Assembly: GCA_003255065.1 (NCBI GenBank)
Contig: QAOA01001821.1
Coordinates: 146,452-210,451, forward strand
DNA: 64,000 nucleotides
Reading direction: 5' to 3'
Origin: Cercis canadensis
Lineage: Eukaryota > Streptophyta > Magnoliopsida > Fabales > Fabaceae
How positions within the stretch are numbered: position 1 is the first letter of the stretch; each line of letters opens with the position of its first letter. The notes under the pieces are model-generated. The model ran no database searches, had not been told where the DNA came from, and was given only the letters and a program-made list of their open reading frames with translations. A program made the translations under genes and the position numbers. Of this stretch, positions 32,968 to 43,926 are shown in pieces.

Positions 32968-35900
32968 CTACAGAGGAACAGCTCTAGGTGTAGCCACACC
33001 CATGCTGTCCTGCAACAGTAACTCCCTTACACAGATGGGAGGCTCCGAGAAGTAAATGACATCAAAACTACCCACGTGACCCTGACGGGCTAAGGAATCA
33101 GCGCACTGATTCCCTTCTCTAAACACATGCTTAATCTCAAGCTCCCATGCAAGACGTTGCATGTCTCTAATCTCTTTAACTAAGGAAAAACAGGGATGGT
33201 GGGAACTGGTGCAGCTTTGAATAAGCTGTATGCAGCACTGAGAATCTGTCTCAGCTACAACTTTTCGAAGACCCAAGGACCACGCAAGGCGGATACCAAG
33301 AATCAAGCCCCAAAGCTCCGCATAGGTGATAGAGCACTGACCCAGGTTAGTCATAAAACCAGCGATAAAAGCACCAGAAGCATCTCTAAGTAATCCTCCA
33401 CAAGCCGCAGAAAGGGAAGACCCTAGCATGGAGCCATCGGTATTCAGCTTAGTCCATCCATCCTTCGGGAACACCCAGGAAATATGCCTAGTCATGCGTT
33501 TACCACCTTGTAAGCGGCCAATAATAGAACTATCATCCACTCCATAATCCTTAACTCTGGCCAAGATGTGGAAAACAAGGTCCCCTTTGCCTATGGCTCT
33601 ATCACTCTCAAAAACAAAAGCATTCCTGGCTTCCCATAACGAGTGCACTGCCACCCCAAACAAACGAGCCCAGTCAAGAGTATTTCTTCCCCAGTCCTTG
33701 CTTAAATTCAAGAAAACCCAATCGTGGAGATGAAGACTAAAAAACTGGTGCCACTTCCCAGGGTGAACCAGCCTCCTCCAAACAGTTGTTGCTGCATTAC
33801 AATCCCGTAGGACGTGTAAGGTAGTTTCCAGATCTTTACCACACTTAGCACAGATAGGGTCATCCGTAAGATGTCTACTGTATCTCCGAAAGTTCGTAAG
33901 AAGGCTATCATGACTCACAAGCCAAAGGAAGGTCCGAATACGTTGAGGCCCAACCCAACGCCAAAGCTTCTGAAACAACCCTTGTGTGGCATCTGTAGCA
34001 TCCTCGACCAGACTGGAATAAGCTGACTTAAGGGAAAAATCTCCATCATGGGAAGGATTCCAAGCTAACTGGTCCTCACCACCATTCACCACAGGCGGTT
34101 TAATACCAGCAATACGACGACAAATTTGCAGAGGCAGTAAGTTCTCTAGCATGGGCCAGTTCCAACCCCCAGACATGGAGACAAACTGAGCAACACTTGC
34201 TGCGTGCAAATCCTCCCCAATCTCCCTCAGCAAGTATGGAAGAAGAGAATGGATCCCCGAGACCCAGTGATCATTCCAGAAAGAAACCCCTTGACCATTC
34301 CCTAGCCGCCACACCAGACTTTTCTGCATTAAAGGCCAAGCTTTACACACTCCTTGCCAAGTATTCGAACTAGACGACCTCAGCTGGACCATGGGACGAA
34401 TATCTGCCCCGCAATGGTACTTGCTCCTAAGAACTTGAACCCACAAGCTATCACGCTTGTTAATTAAACCCCAACCCAACTTCATCATGAAAGCCATGTT
34501 CACTTGTCGAGTGTGTCTTAACCCCAGCCCACCAACTGCTTTAGGGCGGCAAATAGTTTCCCAGTTAACCAGATGCAGTTTTCTTTGCTCTTGGCTGGCA
34601 CCCCACAAAAAACTCCTGTTGTGCTTATCTATTTCATCACAAATACTCAACGGAAAAGAAGAGGTCTGCATGGCATAATTGGGCATTGCGGAAATAACCG
34701 ATTGGCAAAGAGTAAGACGACCCGCCAAAGATAGCGAGTTTGCCTTCCAAGTACTGAGACGCCTTATAACCTTTTCCGTAATATAGCTAAAAGAAGTCCT
34801 GGAGCTACGTTTATGCACCAAGGGAATCCCAAGATAAGTGCCTAGGTCACAAGTGACACCAATACCTAGTTTACTAGCAAGATCATTTCTGCGAATATGA
34901 TTAACATTAGGAGAGAAAAAGACCTTAGACTTCTCAAAACTAACCTTCTGCCCTGAACTGTCGCAAAAAAGCTTGAGACAATTGTTCATGATGTCTGCTT
35001 GCTCCACAGAGGCTTCACCAAACAGAAAAATATCATCCGCGAACAGAAGATGAGAAATAGGAGGGCCATTCCTGGAGAGAACCAGAGGTTTCCAATGACC
35101 ATGAGAGATGGCAGAGTTAATAAGCTGAGATAACCGTTCAATACAAAGCACAAACAGATAGGGAGATAAAGGATCCCCTTGGCGAATGCCTCTGGTAGGC
35201 AAAAAATCTTCAGTCTTCACTCCATTCCACACCACATTCAAAGAAGAAGACGTAATACAATTCCAGATTAAAGCAATAAGATTCTCTCCAAGCCCTACAT
35301 CCATCAAAGTTTCCCTAATAAACTCCCATTTAAGCCTGTCGTAAGCCTTTTCCAAGTCAATCTTTATAGCCATAAACCCTTTTTTTCCCTTCTTTTTTTT
35401 CCTCATGCTATGGATTACTTCTTGGGCAATAATGATATTATCTGAACCTTGACGCCCAGGGATAAAACTACACTGGGCCGGAGAAATTACGTATCTCATC
35501 ACTCGTCGCAGACGAGTAGCAATAATTTTCGTAATAGTTTTATAAGCCACATTACACAAACTAATGGGTCTAAACTGAGAAATAGACTCCGGGGCCTCAA
35601 CTTTAGGAATAAGAGTAATCAAAGTGCTGTTGATTTTCTTCAAAATCTCAGGTTGCTTTATGACCTGAGCAATCAGCGAAAAGAGAGATGGGCCAATTAC
35701 CTCCCACTGACTTTGAAAAAAAAGGGCATGCAAACCATCAGGTCCTGGGGCCTTCAACCCCCCCATACTGAAGACAGAATCTCGAATCTCTTCAAAAGAA
35801 ATATTCCCATGAAGAAAATTAAGATCAACCTCATGGATTCTAGGAAAACATCCTGAGATGATGAAAGGGACAAAAGAACCATCATCCATATAAAGATCTT

Positions 35901-37146
35901 TGAAAAAAGCAGTAGCCATAGTACACAACCTGCTTTCATCAAAAACCCAATTCCCCTGCTCATCTTTCAGGGCAGCGATTTTATTCCTCCGACGTCGCAT
36001 GATGGTTGTGCCATGGAAATATTTGGTATTGCGATCTCCAAAATGCACCCATTTGCACCTCGCCTTGTGCACCCACAACAATTCCTCTTCTTTCAAGACA
36101 GTATCTAATTCTTTACATAAAAGATCTTGAAGATCTTCAAGAAAAACATTTGACCCCAAAGAGAGCTTCTTCTGGATACCCAATAAACGATTATGCAACC
36201 GTTGCTTTTTCCTGAGAATGTGACCAAAAGTCTCCCTGTTCCAAACTGAGGCCGTTTTGGAGAAGGTGTCAATATTTTGGACCCAATCCTCATTCGGATC
36301 CCACACCCGACGAACCATAGCAGGGAAATCGTTATGGAGGAGCCAAGAAGCCAAAAACTTGAAAGGTTTCCTACCATGATTAGCATGAGAAACTGTGTCA
36401 AAGCGGAGCCAAAGCGGATTGTGATCCGACTTGTAATGAGGAAGGTGGATAACAGCAGCTTCTTCGAAAGCGTGACGCCATTCCATATTATAGACCACTC
36501 TGTCAAGCCTTTCTCTAGTACCCCGACGATGCCAGGTGAAGCTAGGACCTTGGAAACCACCATCAATCAACCCACAGTCACTAAGGCATTCCCTGAAGGC
36601 TCTACAACTCCCCATATTTATTGCAGCACCCCCTAACTTCTCAGACGGATGAAGCAGAGAGTTAAAATCACCCGCCACACACCAAGCCCCAGAAATATTC
36701 ACATGCAGAGACCGTAACTCATGCCATAGCTCTGTACGAAGGCTAGGAAGAGGACTACCATATACCACAGTGAGAAACCAAGGAGGGTTAGCATTAAAGC
36801 TTACCTCAAAATGAACGTACTGCCTGTGTGATTTGATGACAGAAACTCCCCAAGCACCCGAGTCCCACATGCACCAAATACCACCTGAGAAACCATGCGC
36901 TTCCATACGAAAAGACGAGTCAAAGCCCGAATGCTGGATAAAAGCATCAGTTTTTTGACCACTAATATGGGTCTCAAGCAAAGCAACGAACGAAAGTCGA
37001 AATTTAGAAGTGAGGTCATGCACCAAGGTCTTGAACCCCCTACTACCAGCCCCACGACAGTTCCAAATCATAATATTATTGTGTAAATCCATAAAAAACC
37101 ATAAAGATAAAACCGAAAGCCCAAAAATGACCAACAACCACATCAT
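32968..37146 (-). CDS. LINE ORF2: endonuclease, reverse transcriptase, RNase H
   Basis: An uninterrupted 1,392-residue ORF. An APE-type endonuclease spans about residues 27-250 (NCRG at 29, catalytic Glu58 in LLETH, GDFN at 159, SDHN at 240). The reverse transcriptase spans about 505-790 with FRPISL at 525, IDLEKAYDRL and the catalytic FADD at 702-705. A zf-RVT zinc-binding region follows (CAKCGKDLETTLHVLRDC). A plant-type RNase H (about 1232-1358) has NTDGS, AELWG, ETDSQ and CADSLA, so all acidic residues are present. The protein would nick target DNA and copy the LINE RNA in place. The first ATG overlaps the ORF1 stop; a more usual start is the Met at residue 19 (MDLHNN). Confidence 0.95.
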   Translation of the reverse strand: MMWLLVIFGLSVLSLWFFMDLHNNIMIWNCRGAGSRGFKTLVHDLTSKFRLSFVALLETHISGQKTDAFIQHSGFDSSFRMEAHGFSGGIWCMWDSGAWGVSVIKSHRQYVHFEVSFNANPPWFLTVVYGSPLPSLRTELWHELRSLHVNISGAWCVAGDFNSLLHPSEKLGGAAINMGSCRAFRECLSDCGLIDGGFQGPSFTWHRRGTRERLDRVVYNMEWRHAFEEAAVIHLPHYKSDHNPLWLRFDTVSHANHGRKPFKFLASWLLHNDFPAMVRRVWDPNEDWVQNIDTFSKTASVWNRETFGHILRKKQRLHNRLLGIQKKLSLGSNVFLEDLQDLLCKELDTVLKEEELLWVHKARCKWVHFGDRNTKYFHGTTIMRRRRNKIAALKDEQGNWVFDESRLCTMATAFFKDLYMDDGSFVPFIISGCFPRIHEVDLNFLHGNISFEEIRDSVFSMGGLKAPGPDGLHALFFQSQWEVIGPSLFSLIAQVIKQPEILKKINSTLITLIPKVEAPESISQFRPISLCNVAYKTITKIIATRLRRVMRYVISPAQCSFIPGRQGSDNIIIAQEVIHSMRKKKKGKKGFMAIKIDLEKAYDRLKWEFIRETLMDVGLGENLIALIWNCITSSSLNVVWNGVKTEDFLPTRGIRQGDPLSPYLFVLCIERLSQLINSAISHGHWKPLVLSRNGPPISHLLFADDIFLFGEASVEQADIMNNCLKLFCDSSGQKVSFEKSKVFFSPNVNHIRRNDLASKLGIGVTCDLGTYLGIPLVHKRSSRTSFSYITEKVIRRLSTWKANSLSLAGRLTLCQSVISAMPNYAMQTSSFPLSICDEIDKHNRSFLWGASQEQRKLHLVNWETICRPKAVGGLGLRHTRQVNMAFMMKLGWGLINKRDSLWVQVLRSKYHCGADIRPMVQLRSSSSNTWQGVCKAWPLMQKSLVWRLGNGQGVSFWNDHWVSGIHSLLPYLLREIGEDLHAASVAQFVSMSGGWNWPMLENLLPLQICRRIAGIKPPVVNGGEDQLAWNPSHDGDFSLKSAYSSLVEDATDATQGLFQKLWRWVGPQRIRTFLWLVSHDSLLTNFRRYSRHLTDDPICAKCGKDLETTLHVLRDCNAATTVWRRLVHPGKWHQFFSLHLHDWVFLNLSKDWGRNTLDWARLFGVAVHSLWEARNAFVFESDRAIGKGDLVFHILARVKDYGVDDSSIIGRLQGGKRMTRHISWVFPKDGWTKLNTDGSMLGSSLSAACGGLLRDASGAFIAGFMTNLGQCSITYAELWGLILGIRLAWSLGLRKVVAETDSQCCIQLIQSCTSSHHPCFSLVKEIRDMQRLAWELEIKHVFREGNQCADSLARQGHVGSFDVIYFSEPPICVRELLLQDSMGVATPRAVPL

Positions 37147-38079
37147 TGAGCATGGCTCATAGGCTCCATACGTGTACCCGCATCCCCTGGTTGAACCAGC
37201 TCCGAAAGTACAGGTCTCGCCTCTGATTCCAACAAGCCAGTATTGCCTATCATCCCTCGCTTTGTTAAAGAACCTGGGTCAAGAGATTTTGAGCTCACAA
37301 CTTCTCTAACTCGGCTCTCCCCCACGTTCGGTAAGCAAATAGGTGGCGGAGCAAGAGGGATGGAAGCTTGGAACAAACAAGACAACTCCCTTATGGCTTC
37401 TTCTTTTGATCTGGGAGCCACGGATTTGAGAACGGCTTGGTACGAGGGGTCATGATAGCTGACCCTCGAAGAGCTATGAACATCCTTTTCCACCACCTTA
37501 CTAAGTGCTCCACTCATGTTCTCTTTGTCCAAACTGGTGGACTTACTCACCCCCCTACTCTTAATTCCTGAAACTCCAGAACTAGCTTTTTTTGTATGAC
37601 CCGTACGAGGCCCATTCTTCTTAGAGGTACCCATAGCTAGTTGACTAGTTTTTTGACCTCCTGCAACTTTATTAGGGCCAGTGCGCATAAGCATAGACAG
37701 CTGGGGTCCTGATGTACTTGGCCCATGATGGCCCAACGGCAAGATCCCCATATGGTTTATCCTTTGAATATCCGGAGGATTCTCATGCAACTTATCATGC
37801 ACCGTTTCCTTCTGGTGCAACTCTGTGCCTGAAATATTTGCTAAAAGATCAAAACGAGATCCACCATCCCCACTAACCACTTTCTCGGGATGGTTCATAG
37901 TCCCCAGTCTTGATTTCTCATTAGCCAAATCTCTACTTTTCCGCATGACATCTTGTTTACGACGTTGGGGTTTTTGAACCAACATCCAAGCTCCGAAAAT
38001 GGGGGGATTATCCCCATGAATCTCGCGCGTAGGTTGACCGACTGGATCATCTGTAGCCATAGCCACCTCTGCACCGGTG
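37143..38079 (-). CDS. LINE ORF1, C-terminal part (partial)
   Basis: The frame is open from the N at 38080 to the TGA at 37143-37145; the first ATG is at 38060 but the frame has no stop upstream of it, so the true start is missing. About 310 residues remain. The segment FGAWMLVQKPQRRKQ is the conserved patch that follows the CCHC zinc knuckle in plant LINE ORF1 proteins; the DUF4283-like domain and the knuckle that should precede it are not in the window. The rest is polar and Ser/Gly-rich. ORF1 proteins bind RNA and chaperone the particle. The stop overlaps the first ORF2 ATG (ATGA). Confidence 0.85.
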
Positions 38080-38080
38080 N

Positions 38081-38651
38081 GAATTCTATGAAAATCAAAC
38101 CTTGTGCGTTGTATTACATCTCAATAAAGGTCTTTTATATGTTCCTTGTTAAAAAAATTCTATTTTTTTTTTCTGGAAATGAAACTTTTAGCTATTGGTT
38201 TCTAAGCAACTATATACATCTGTTGAACTAGAAAAGGAAATGAAAGAGATCGACAAATCATGTGAAGTATGAAACCAATTTCCAGAATTGATTATGAATA
38301 TTAGCATTAAATTTGAGGACTTGTCATGATTATGAAATGAAATAACTTATTGACGATATTTACTATCCATTATATCAATATCAAAATAAATTTGGGGCCG
38401 TTAAACCTCCGTGTGATTTAAATAAAGCCTTTATTTATGCAACATCCATTACCATGTAACCAAACATGCTTAGATTGCACTTGGTAGAGTACTTTATTCA
38501 ATGTATAAATTACTGCTTAAGATATAGTCAGCAATCATGCCCAGAAACTACTAAGGTAATCAGAGCATGAGCAATGACTTGCTACTAGAAAGGTAATAGA
38601 TCACTTATTCCTTAAATATGGCTGATATATGATAACAGCTAGCGAGCATGC
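38081..38651. other. Spacer between LINE gap and chitinase; holds chitinase 3' end
   Basis: A candidate poly-A signal for the chitinase, AATAAA on the - strand, lies at 38493-38498, about 155 bp past the stop codon. Nothing else is recognised. Confidence 0.5.
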
Positions 38652-39680
38652 CTACATCCTCATGAGGTTGTGGTGGTGACCGTTGTTGGGAAACAGACGG
38701 TAGAAAGTGGCAGATACACACTCAAATATTGCATTCCTGATCGCTGTAATGGACTGCAATGCAGATTTTGCCACATAGGGCAAAATCTGATCACTGTATG
38801 AGGGGTTAGTTTGAATATCCCAATATCTGCTCCACAGCATAACTCCACCATAGTTGGAAGCTTGCTTTACGTATGGAAGAACTGTATTGATTAACACATC
38901 TGGTGGTATATAACCACCACTGGGTGCTGCCGAAGTATTTGCTGGTAGCCCCAAGAATACGGAGTTATTGGATAGAACATACGAGGTCCAAGAGTCCCAT
39001 GAGCTAAAAAGATTGGCAGTGTTGCCATCTGAATATTGACATGGAGGGTTGTTGTAGAATTGAACATAAATATAATCGAAAAGGCCGGTTTTGATAGCTG
39101 TGTCCAGATAGTAATCTGGGATTGGACATTGCGGGGCTGCTGCTAAGTAAATCTTTCTATCTGTGGTGGAGTGGGCATTGATGGCCTTGGCAAGGTCATC
39201 GTAGTAGTTTGAGCTACCACCTTCAATGTCGAAGTCAATTCCATCCAAGGTAACACTTCCGAGTGGACCATATTGACCACTGAGGAAGTTCTCATATAGA
39301 TAGTTGGAAACGTTCTGAGCATCTTCTGTAGAGCAAAGGGAATAGTCTCCGATTGCCCCTCCAATGGAAAGGAGCACTTTGATATTTTTGCTCTGGCAGT
39401 GTTGTATTTCTGGCGCTAGTTTGGTGCAAGGGCTCCAGTCACCACAATGGCCAGCGAAGTTCCATGCTGGGGTTCTGCCGCAGCCGAAGGTGGTGAGGAA
39501 AGCCAGAATCACATGCTTGTAGTTTCCAGTGTCACATGCTTCCTGCAAGGAGCCTTCGTTGCCGTTTTGGCCCCAGTAGACGGCAATCCCAGCATCATCA
39601 TTAGCCTGCGAGGACTTGAGGAGGAAGGAGAATGCCAAGAGGGACAAGAGGAGGGTCAGTGCTTGTTTTTGGGCAACCAT
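38652..39680 (-). CDS. Class III acidic endochitinase (GH18, hevamine type)
   Basis: A single exon of 342 residues. Residues 1-26 form a signal peptide (leucine-rich core, likely cut at SQA/ND), so the enzyme enters the secretory pathway. The GH18 barrel follows: GIAVYWGQNG at 31, the SIGG strand at 105, and the catalytic DGIDFDIE at 146-153, in which Asp151 and Glu153 correspond to hevamine's catalytic pair. Paired cysteines and several N-glycosylation sites are present. The enzyme cleaves beta-1,4 links in chitin (hevamine types may also show lysozyme activity) and is usually a defence or stress protein. Usual length is about 300 residues; here a C-terminal tail of about 30-35 residues, ending in a His-rich stretch, is added and may be a vacuolar sorting signal. 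A TATA box lies about 65 bp upstream. Confidence 0.96.
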   Translation of the reverse strand: MVAQKQALTLLLSLLAFSFLLKSSQANDDAGIAVYWGQNGNEGSLQEACDTGNYKHVILAFLTTFGCGRTPAWNFAGHCGDWSPCTKLAPEIQHCQSKNIKVLLSIGGAIGDYSLCSTEDAQNVSNYLYENFLSGQYGPLGSVTLDGIDFDIEGGSSNYYDDLAKAINAHSTTDRKIYLAAAPQCPIPDYYLDTAIKTGLFDYIYVQFYNNPPCQYSDGNTANLFSSWDSWTSYVLSNNSVFLGLPANTSAAPSGGYIPPDVLINTVLPYVKQASNYGGVMLWSRYWDIQTNPSYSDQILPYVAKSALQSITAIRNAIFECVSATFYRLFPNNGHHHNLMRM

Positions 39681-39744
39681 GATTGAGTTGTGGACGTGGT
39701 TTTTCTAGTTTAGCTTGGTGACAGGAGGAGTAGGATAGGCAACT

Positions 39745-39753
39745 TATTTATAG
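39745..39753 (-). promoter_or_regulatory. TATA box of the chitinase gene
   Basis: CTATAAATA on the - strand, 65-73 bp before the ATG, giving a leader of roughly 35-40 bases if transcription starts about 30 bp downstream. Confidence 0.75.
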
Positions 39754-40133
39754 AGAAAAGGGTGAAAGGTGAGTAGTATGAGATGAAGAGAAGAGGTAAA
39801 AGATCTTAGATATAGCACGTTTTGGGTGAGCTCCAAGTGAAAACAGTAAAAGCAACCAAAAAAAAAAAAAAACACACACAAAACGTGTTCTGCATCTGGA
39901 AGGCTAATAATTTTCTTGTTTTGTTATGTGTTGATAAATTTGACTGGTACTCTCTTCATTAACCCGTAAGAGATAGTTGCCATTGTTATTATCCATATGT
40001 CTGACTTTTTCTTGTTATCAATTAGTGTAACCTATCCGAGATAAAAATTGCAAGTTTTTCATTTTTTTCTTTAGCCCAGAGATATAAATTGTAAATATGA
40101 AACTTAATTAACCAAAGTTTAGATTGAGCAGAC
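39754..40133 (-). promoter_or_regulatory. Chitinase upstream region
   Basis: AT-rich promoter region ending at the E4 insertion (target duplication CAGAC at 40129-40133), about 450 bp before the ATG. Two segments, 39774-39840 and 39871-39902, recur near 46.8 kb. A poly-A tract is at 39858-39872. Confidence 0.6.
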
Positions 40134-40340
40134 TGTAGGAAAACGGAAAAGAGATGGAAAAGGTCTTACTTTTCATTCTGCTGTAGTTGTGATTTTATAC
40201 AAGTGTAAAGAGTATTTGAAATTCAAATAAAAGGAGAACTAACCCTAGATAAGGGAGCTGCTGTATATTAGAGTTTGTTACAAGTATATTTGACTAAGTA
40301 AAATAAAATCAAGTGCTAACCAACAGCTGGCTCTCTAATA
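40134..40340 (-). repeat. E4 3' LTR
   Basis: 207 bp, matching 44537-44753 with about nine substitutions by eye. On the - strand it starts TATTAGAG rather than the usual TG and ends CCTACA. Confidence 0.92.
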
Positions 40341-40352
40341 TGCCCCCTCAAG
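40341..40352 (-). promoter_or_regulatory. E4 polypurine tract
   Basis: CTTGAGGGGGCA on the - strand directly beside the 3' LTR; the primer for plus-strand DNA synthesis. E3 has the nearly identical CTTGCGGGGGCG. Confidence 0.85.
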
Positions 40353-42040
40353 ATGGTGGAGGAGTCAACTACACCAATCTTGGACCAAAGAGTTTGAAAA
40401 CGGGGCCCCGGTAGTGACTTGGTGAGGAGATCTGAAAATTGATGTGAGGAGGGAACATGAGAGACTCTGAGAGCTTTGTTAGCAACTAGATCCTGGACAA
40501 AGTGATAGTCAATGGACAAGTGTTTCATTCTTTAGTGAAAGATGGGATTGGCACAAAGATAGGTGGCGCCAATGTTGTCGGAGTAAATCATGGGAGGGGC
40601 AGGGAGCTTGAGACCAAGCTCGGTGGGCAAGTTTTGAAGCCATAGAATCTCTGCAGAGGTGGAAGCATTGGTGCGATATTCAGCTTCAGTGGAAAAGCAA
40701 GCCACTGATTTTTGCTTGCGTGAGCTCCAAGAGATATAGTTATTGCCAAGATAAGCAATATATGCACCTGTAGAGCGACAATCAGCTGTGTCACCTGCCC
40801 AATCAGCATCACAATAAACAGTGAGTTGTAGTTGATTGTGTCAAGTAAGTATAATGCCAAAGGTGAGGGTGGATTTAAGATAACACAACAATCTCTTTAG
40901 GGCCTGATAGTGGTCATCGGTGGGAGCATTCATGTGTTGAGCAAGGCGGCTAACAGTGTAGGCAACATCTGGACGAGTGAGAGACAAGTATTGTAGAGAG
41001 CCAACCAATCTCCTGTACACAGTAACATCGGTGAAGGGAGAATCATGAGCAAATTTGGCCGAAGTTGACATGGGAGTGATGACTTCTTTGGAGCCCTCCA
41101 TGTTTGATTTGGCCAACAAATCTCTTATATATTTATGTTGCGTGATAAAGAGCCCTCTTGAAAAGGGAAGTAGTTCAAGACCAAGAAAATAGTTAGGGAA
41201 ACCGAGGTCTTCAAGGAGAAAGCAATAGCAAGTGATTTCATAAATTGTGCCAGAAAAATAGTGGAGTTGCCGGTGAGGAGGAGATCATCAACATAGACCA
41301 AAAAATAGGCAATGATAGTACCTTTCTGATATATAAACAAGAAAGCATCTGTCTTAGAATTAATGAATCCATATTGCAAGAGAAAGGTTCATAAAGAGTG
41401 ATACCATGCACAGGGGGCTTGCTTGAGGCCATAGAGAGCCTTCTTGAGGCGGCACACATGAGATGGGTATTGTTGATGAATGAAACTAGGGGGTTGAGCC
41501 ATGTATACTATTTCGGTGAGGGCTCCTTGAAGGAAGGCATTGTTCACGTCCATTTGGCGAAGAGGCCAACCACGTGAAAAAGCAATGGAGAGCACTATTT
41601 TGATTGTCTGAGGCTTGATGATGGGACTAAATGTATCAAAATAGTCAACATCAGGGTGTTGGTGGAAGCCCTTGGCTACAAGACATGCTTTGTAGCGAGA
41701 TATGGAGCCATATGAGTTTCTTTTAACACGGAATACCCACTTGGCCAACAATATTGTAGTGAGAATGTGACGGTACTAAATCCAAAGTACCATTGCTCAT
41801 AAGAGCATTAAATTCCTCTGACATAGCGGCTCTCCAGTGGGGAGATTTAAAGGCTTGAGAGACACATGTGGGTTCAAGAGCTTGAGGAAGAGGGTATTTG
41901 GAAACAACATAGAGTTTCTTGGGTTTGTGTATGTGATTTTTGGCTCTAGTGATCATGGGGTGAGTGTTAAGGGAAGAAACAGGGAGAGGCTGAGTTAAGT
42001 TACTTGAGGTAAGTGCTTGAGTGGCAAGCGACAAGGTCAC
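40341..42040 (-). pseudogene. E4 pol remnant: reverse transcriptase and RNase H
   Basis: Read right to left: linker and start of reverse transcriptase (42040-41723), KWVFRVKRN and QMDVNNAFLQ (41751-41389), the intact catalytic motif FLVYVDDLLL (41379-41125), the connection region (41119-40841) and RNase H pieces ending with FSDLLTKSL (40860-40316). Each piece lies in a different frame or is separated by a stop, giving at least five disruptions. Confidence 0.88.
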
Positions 42041-42468
42041 TGTTGTAGGGTTAGGGAAAGCACACGGATTAGAAGGTGGAGGGGGTAGAACGTGTAGAAT
42101 TAGGTGGAAGTGGAGAGGGAGAAGAGGTGGATGTGGGCAAGGAAGAGTGGGAAGATTTAGTTGGAGGGTGATTGTGAAGAGATAGAGGTTGACTGGGACT
42201 TTGAAAGGAAATTAACTCATGTGATAATTGTGAGGGAGGGAGAGATGTAGTAGAAGAGATTGAAGAGGAGAGTGACTCTTTAAAAGGGGAAAATATCTTC
42301 TAAAAACTGAACATGCCTTGAGTGGAATAATTTTTGATTTTGAATATCAAAACAAATAAAGGAACTTTGTGAGGTGGAGTAACCAAGAAAGACACAAGAG
42401 TTTGACCTAGGTTGGAGTTTATTGGTAGTATACGGTTTCAGCCAAGGGAAATAAAGACAACCAAAAAT

Positions 42469-43260
42469 TCAAAATTTTGAATAATTTGGGGATTTGTTAA
42501 ATAAAATAGAGAAAGGGGATTTGGACTTGAGGACTGGCGTTGGGAGTCTGTTGATAAGGTAGGTTGCTGTTTTAAGGGCAAAGGACCAGAATTTTGTCGG
42601 AAAAGAAGCATGATTGAGATGGCATCGTGCTATTTCAAGTAAATGACAGTGTTTACGTTCTGAGAGTCCATTATGTTCAGGAGTGTGGGGAGGAGTGTGT
42701 AAGTGATTTATGCCATGAGAGGAAAGAAAAAGGTGTAGCCCTATGTACTCCCCACCATTATCCGAATAAAGACTTTTAATTTTGGAGTTTAAGGTTTTCT
42801 CAACTAGGGCTTTAAAGGTAGGAAAAATCAAGGAAACATCTGATTTATTTTTAATAGGATAGAGCCAAACATAACATGAGAAATGATCAATAAAAATTAC
42901 ATAATACCAAAATCCATCAAGAGAATAACAAGGGGTAGGACCCCATACATATGAATAAATAATATCTAGGGGACCTGAACTAGAAAGACTAGACACATCA
43001 AAGGGTAACTTATGACTTTTATTGCGAAAACAAGCAACACATGGAGATGGCTTTGTGGACGAAATTGGAAGACTTTCAGAAGAGATGACTTGACGCATAA
43101 TAGTGGAGGAGGGATGACCAAGGTGATGGTGCCAATGAACATAGGACGAATTGATGGTGGAGTGAGCAGCAAAAGGGTTGATACGGGAAATTGATAAACA
43201 TGGTGCTTACTCTGACCTTGCATCAATGGCTTGCCTGTTGTCAAGGACTTGACCTGAAAA
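42469..43260 (-). pseudogene. E4 integrase remnant
   Basis: The longest piece (43098-42469) carries copia integrase motifs in order: CVACFRNKSHKLPF, the first catalytic Asp near LDIIYSYVWGP, the second in YSDNGGEY and the Glu in NGLSERKH. All three catalytic residues remain. Upstream, the pre-integrase zinc region continues in a shifted frame to about 43244. Confidence 0.85.
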
Positions 43261-43926
43261 TGTGAAGGAAAGAATTCAACTGAGACGTTATTCTACTTAC
43301 ATAATTGAGAAACATAAATTAAATTGGCATTAATAGAAGGAACACAAAGTACATTAGAGAGCTTCAGAGGGGAAGGTAAAACCGTGGTGCCTGTGTGAGA
43401 AATAGGGAGTGTATTACCATTGGCAACTGTTAAATTGTCAGGACCATCACACTCAGTGGAGATTGAGAGATTCCCAAAGTCATTGGTGATATGGTGAGTG
43501 GCTCCAGAGTCAATAATCTAGTAGGGATTAGGGCTAGGGGATGCAGCAGCAGCATGGGCAGAAAGGGAAACATGAGGGTTATTGGTGATTTTGAAGCAAT
43601 ATTTTGCAATATGACCACGTTTGTTGCAAAATTGGCAAACCATAGGGAAGGAAGATTTACGGTTTGGGTCTGCTAGATGAGGAGGGTGTTGAGGGACAAA
43701 ATTGGGGTTGTGAGGTCAAGGAGTGGGGCATCGGTTAGAATTTCTAGGGTATGATGGATGGTGTTGTTTCTTGACATAGTTGGCAGCCATTGGAATTTCA
43801 ATAGACTTTGCTTCCTTTTGTAAGAGAGCTTCATGGTCAGTAAGCAACTCATAAAGTTCATCATATGAAACGGGGGTCTCTCTAATGCGCAAGGCAGAAG
43901 AGATGTCCTTGTAGTCACGACCTAAA
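43261..43926 (-). pseudogene. E4 zinc knuckle and protease remnant
   Basis: A zinc knuckle (CQFCNKRGHIAKYC) lies at about 43595-43640, and the aspartic protease active site reads DSGATHHIT at about 43494-43511. A TAG at 43518-43520 stands where a Trp (TGG) is expected just before it. Frame changes occur on both sides. Confidence 0.8.

Larger units (their letters stand above)
32909..38079 (-). mobile_element. LINE (L1-type non-LTR retrotransposon), 5' end lost in a gap
   Basis: Two consecutive ORFs on the - strand followed by a short 3' UTR and a poly-A tail (poly-T on the + strand at 32909-32919). The 5' side runs into the single N at 38080, and sequence beyond it no longer resembles a LINE, so the N-terminal half of ORF1 and the 5' UTR are missing here. 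I could not identify a target duplication. Unlike the copia elements in this window it has an undamaged replication ORF. Confidence 0.92.

Noticed and set aside
35449-36636. Open frames of 135 and 119 codons on the + strand inside the LINE
   Set aside because: Antisense shadows of the intact ORF2 on the - strand.
39447-39686. 79-codon open frame antisense to the chitinase start
   Set aside because: Shadow of the chitinase coding strand; no independent motif.
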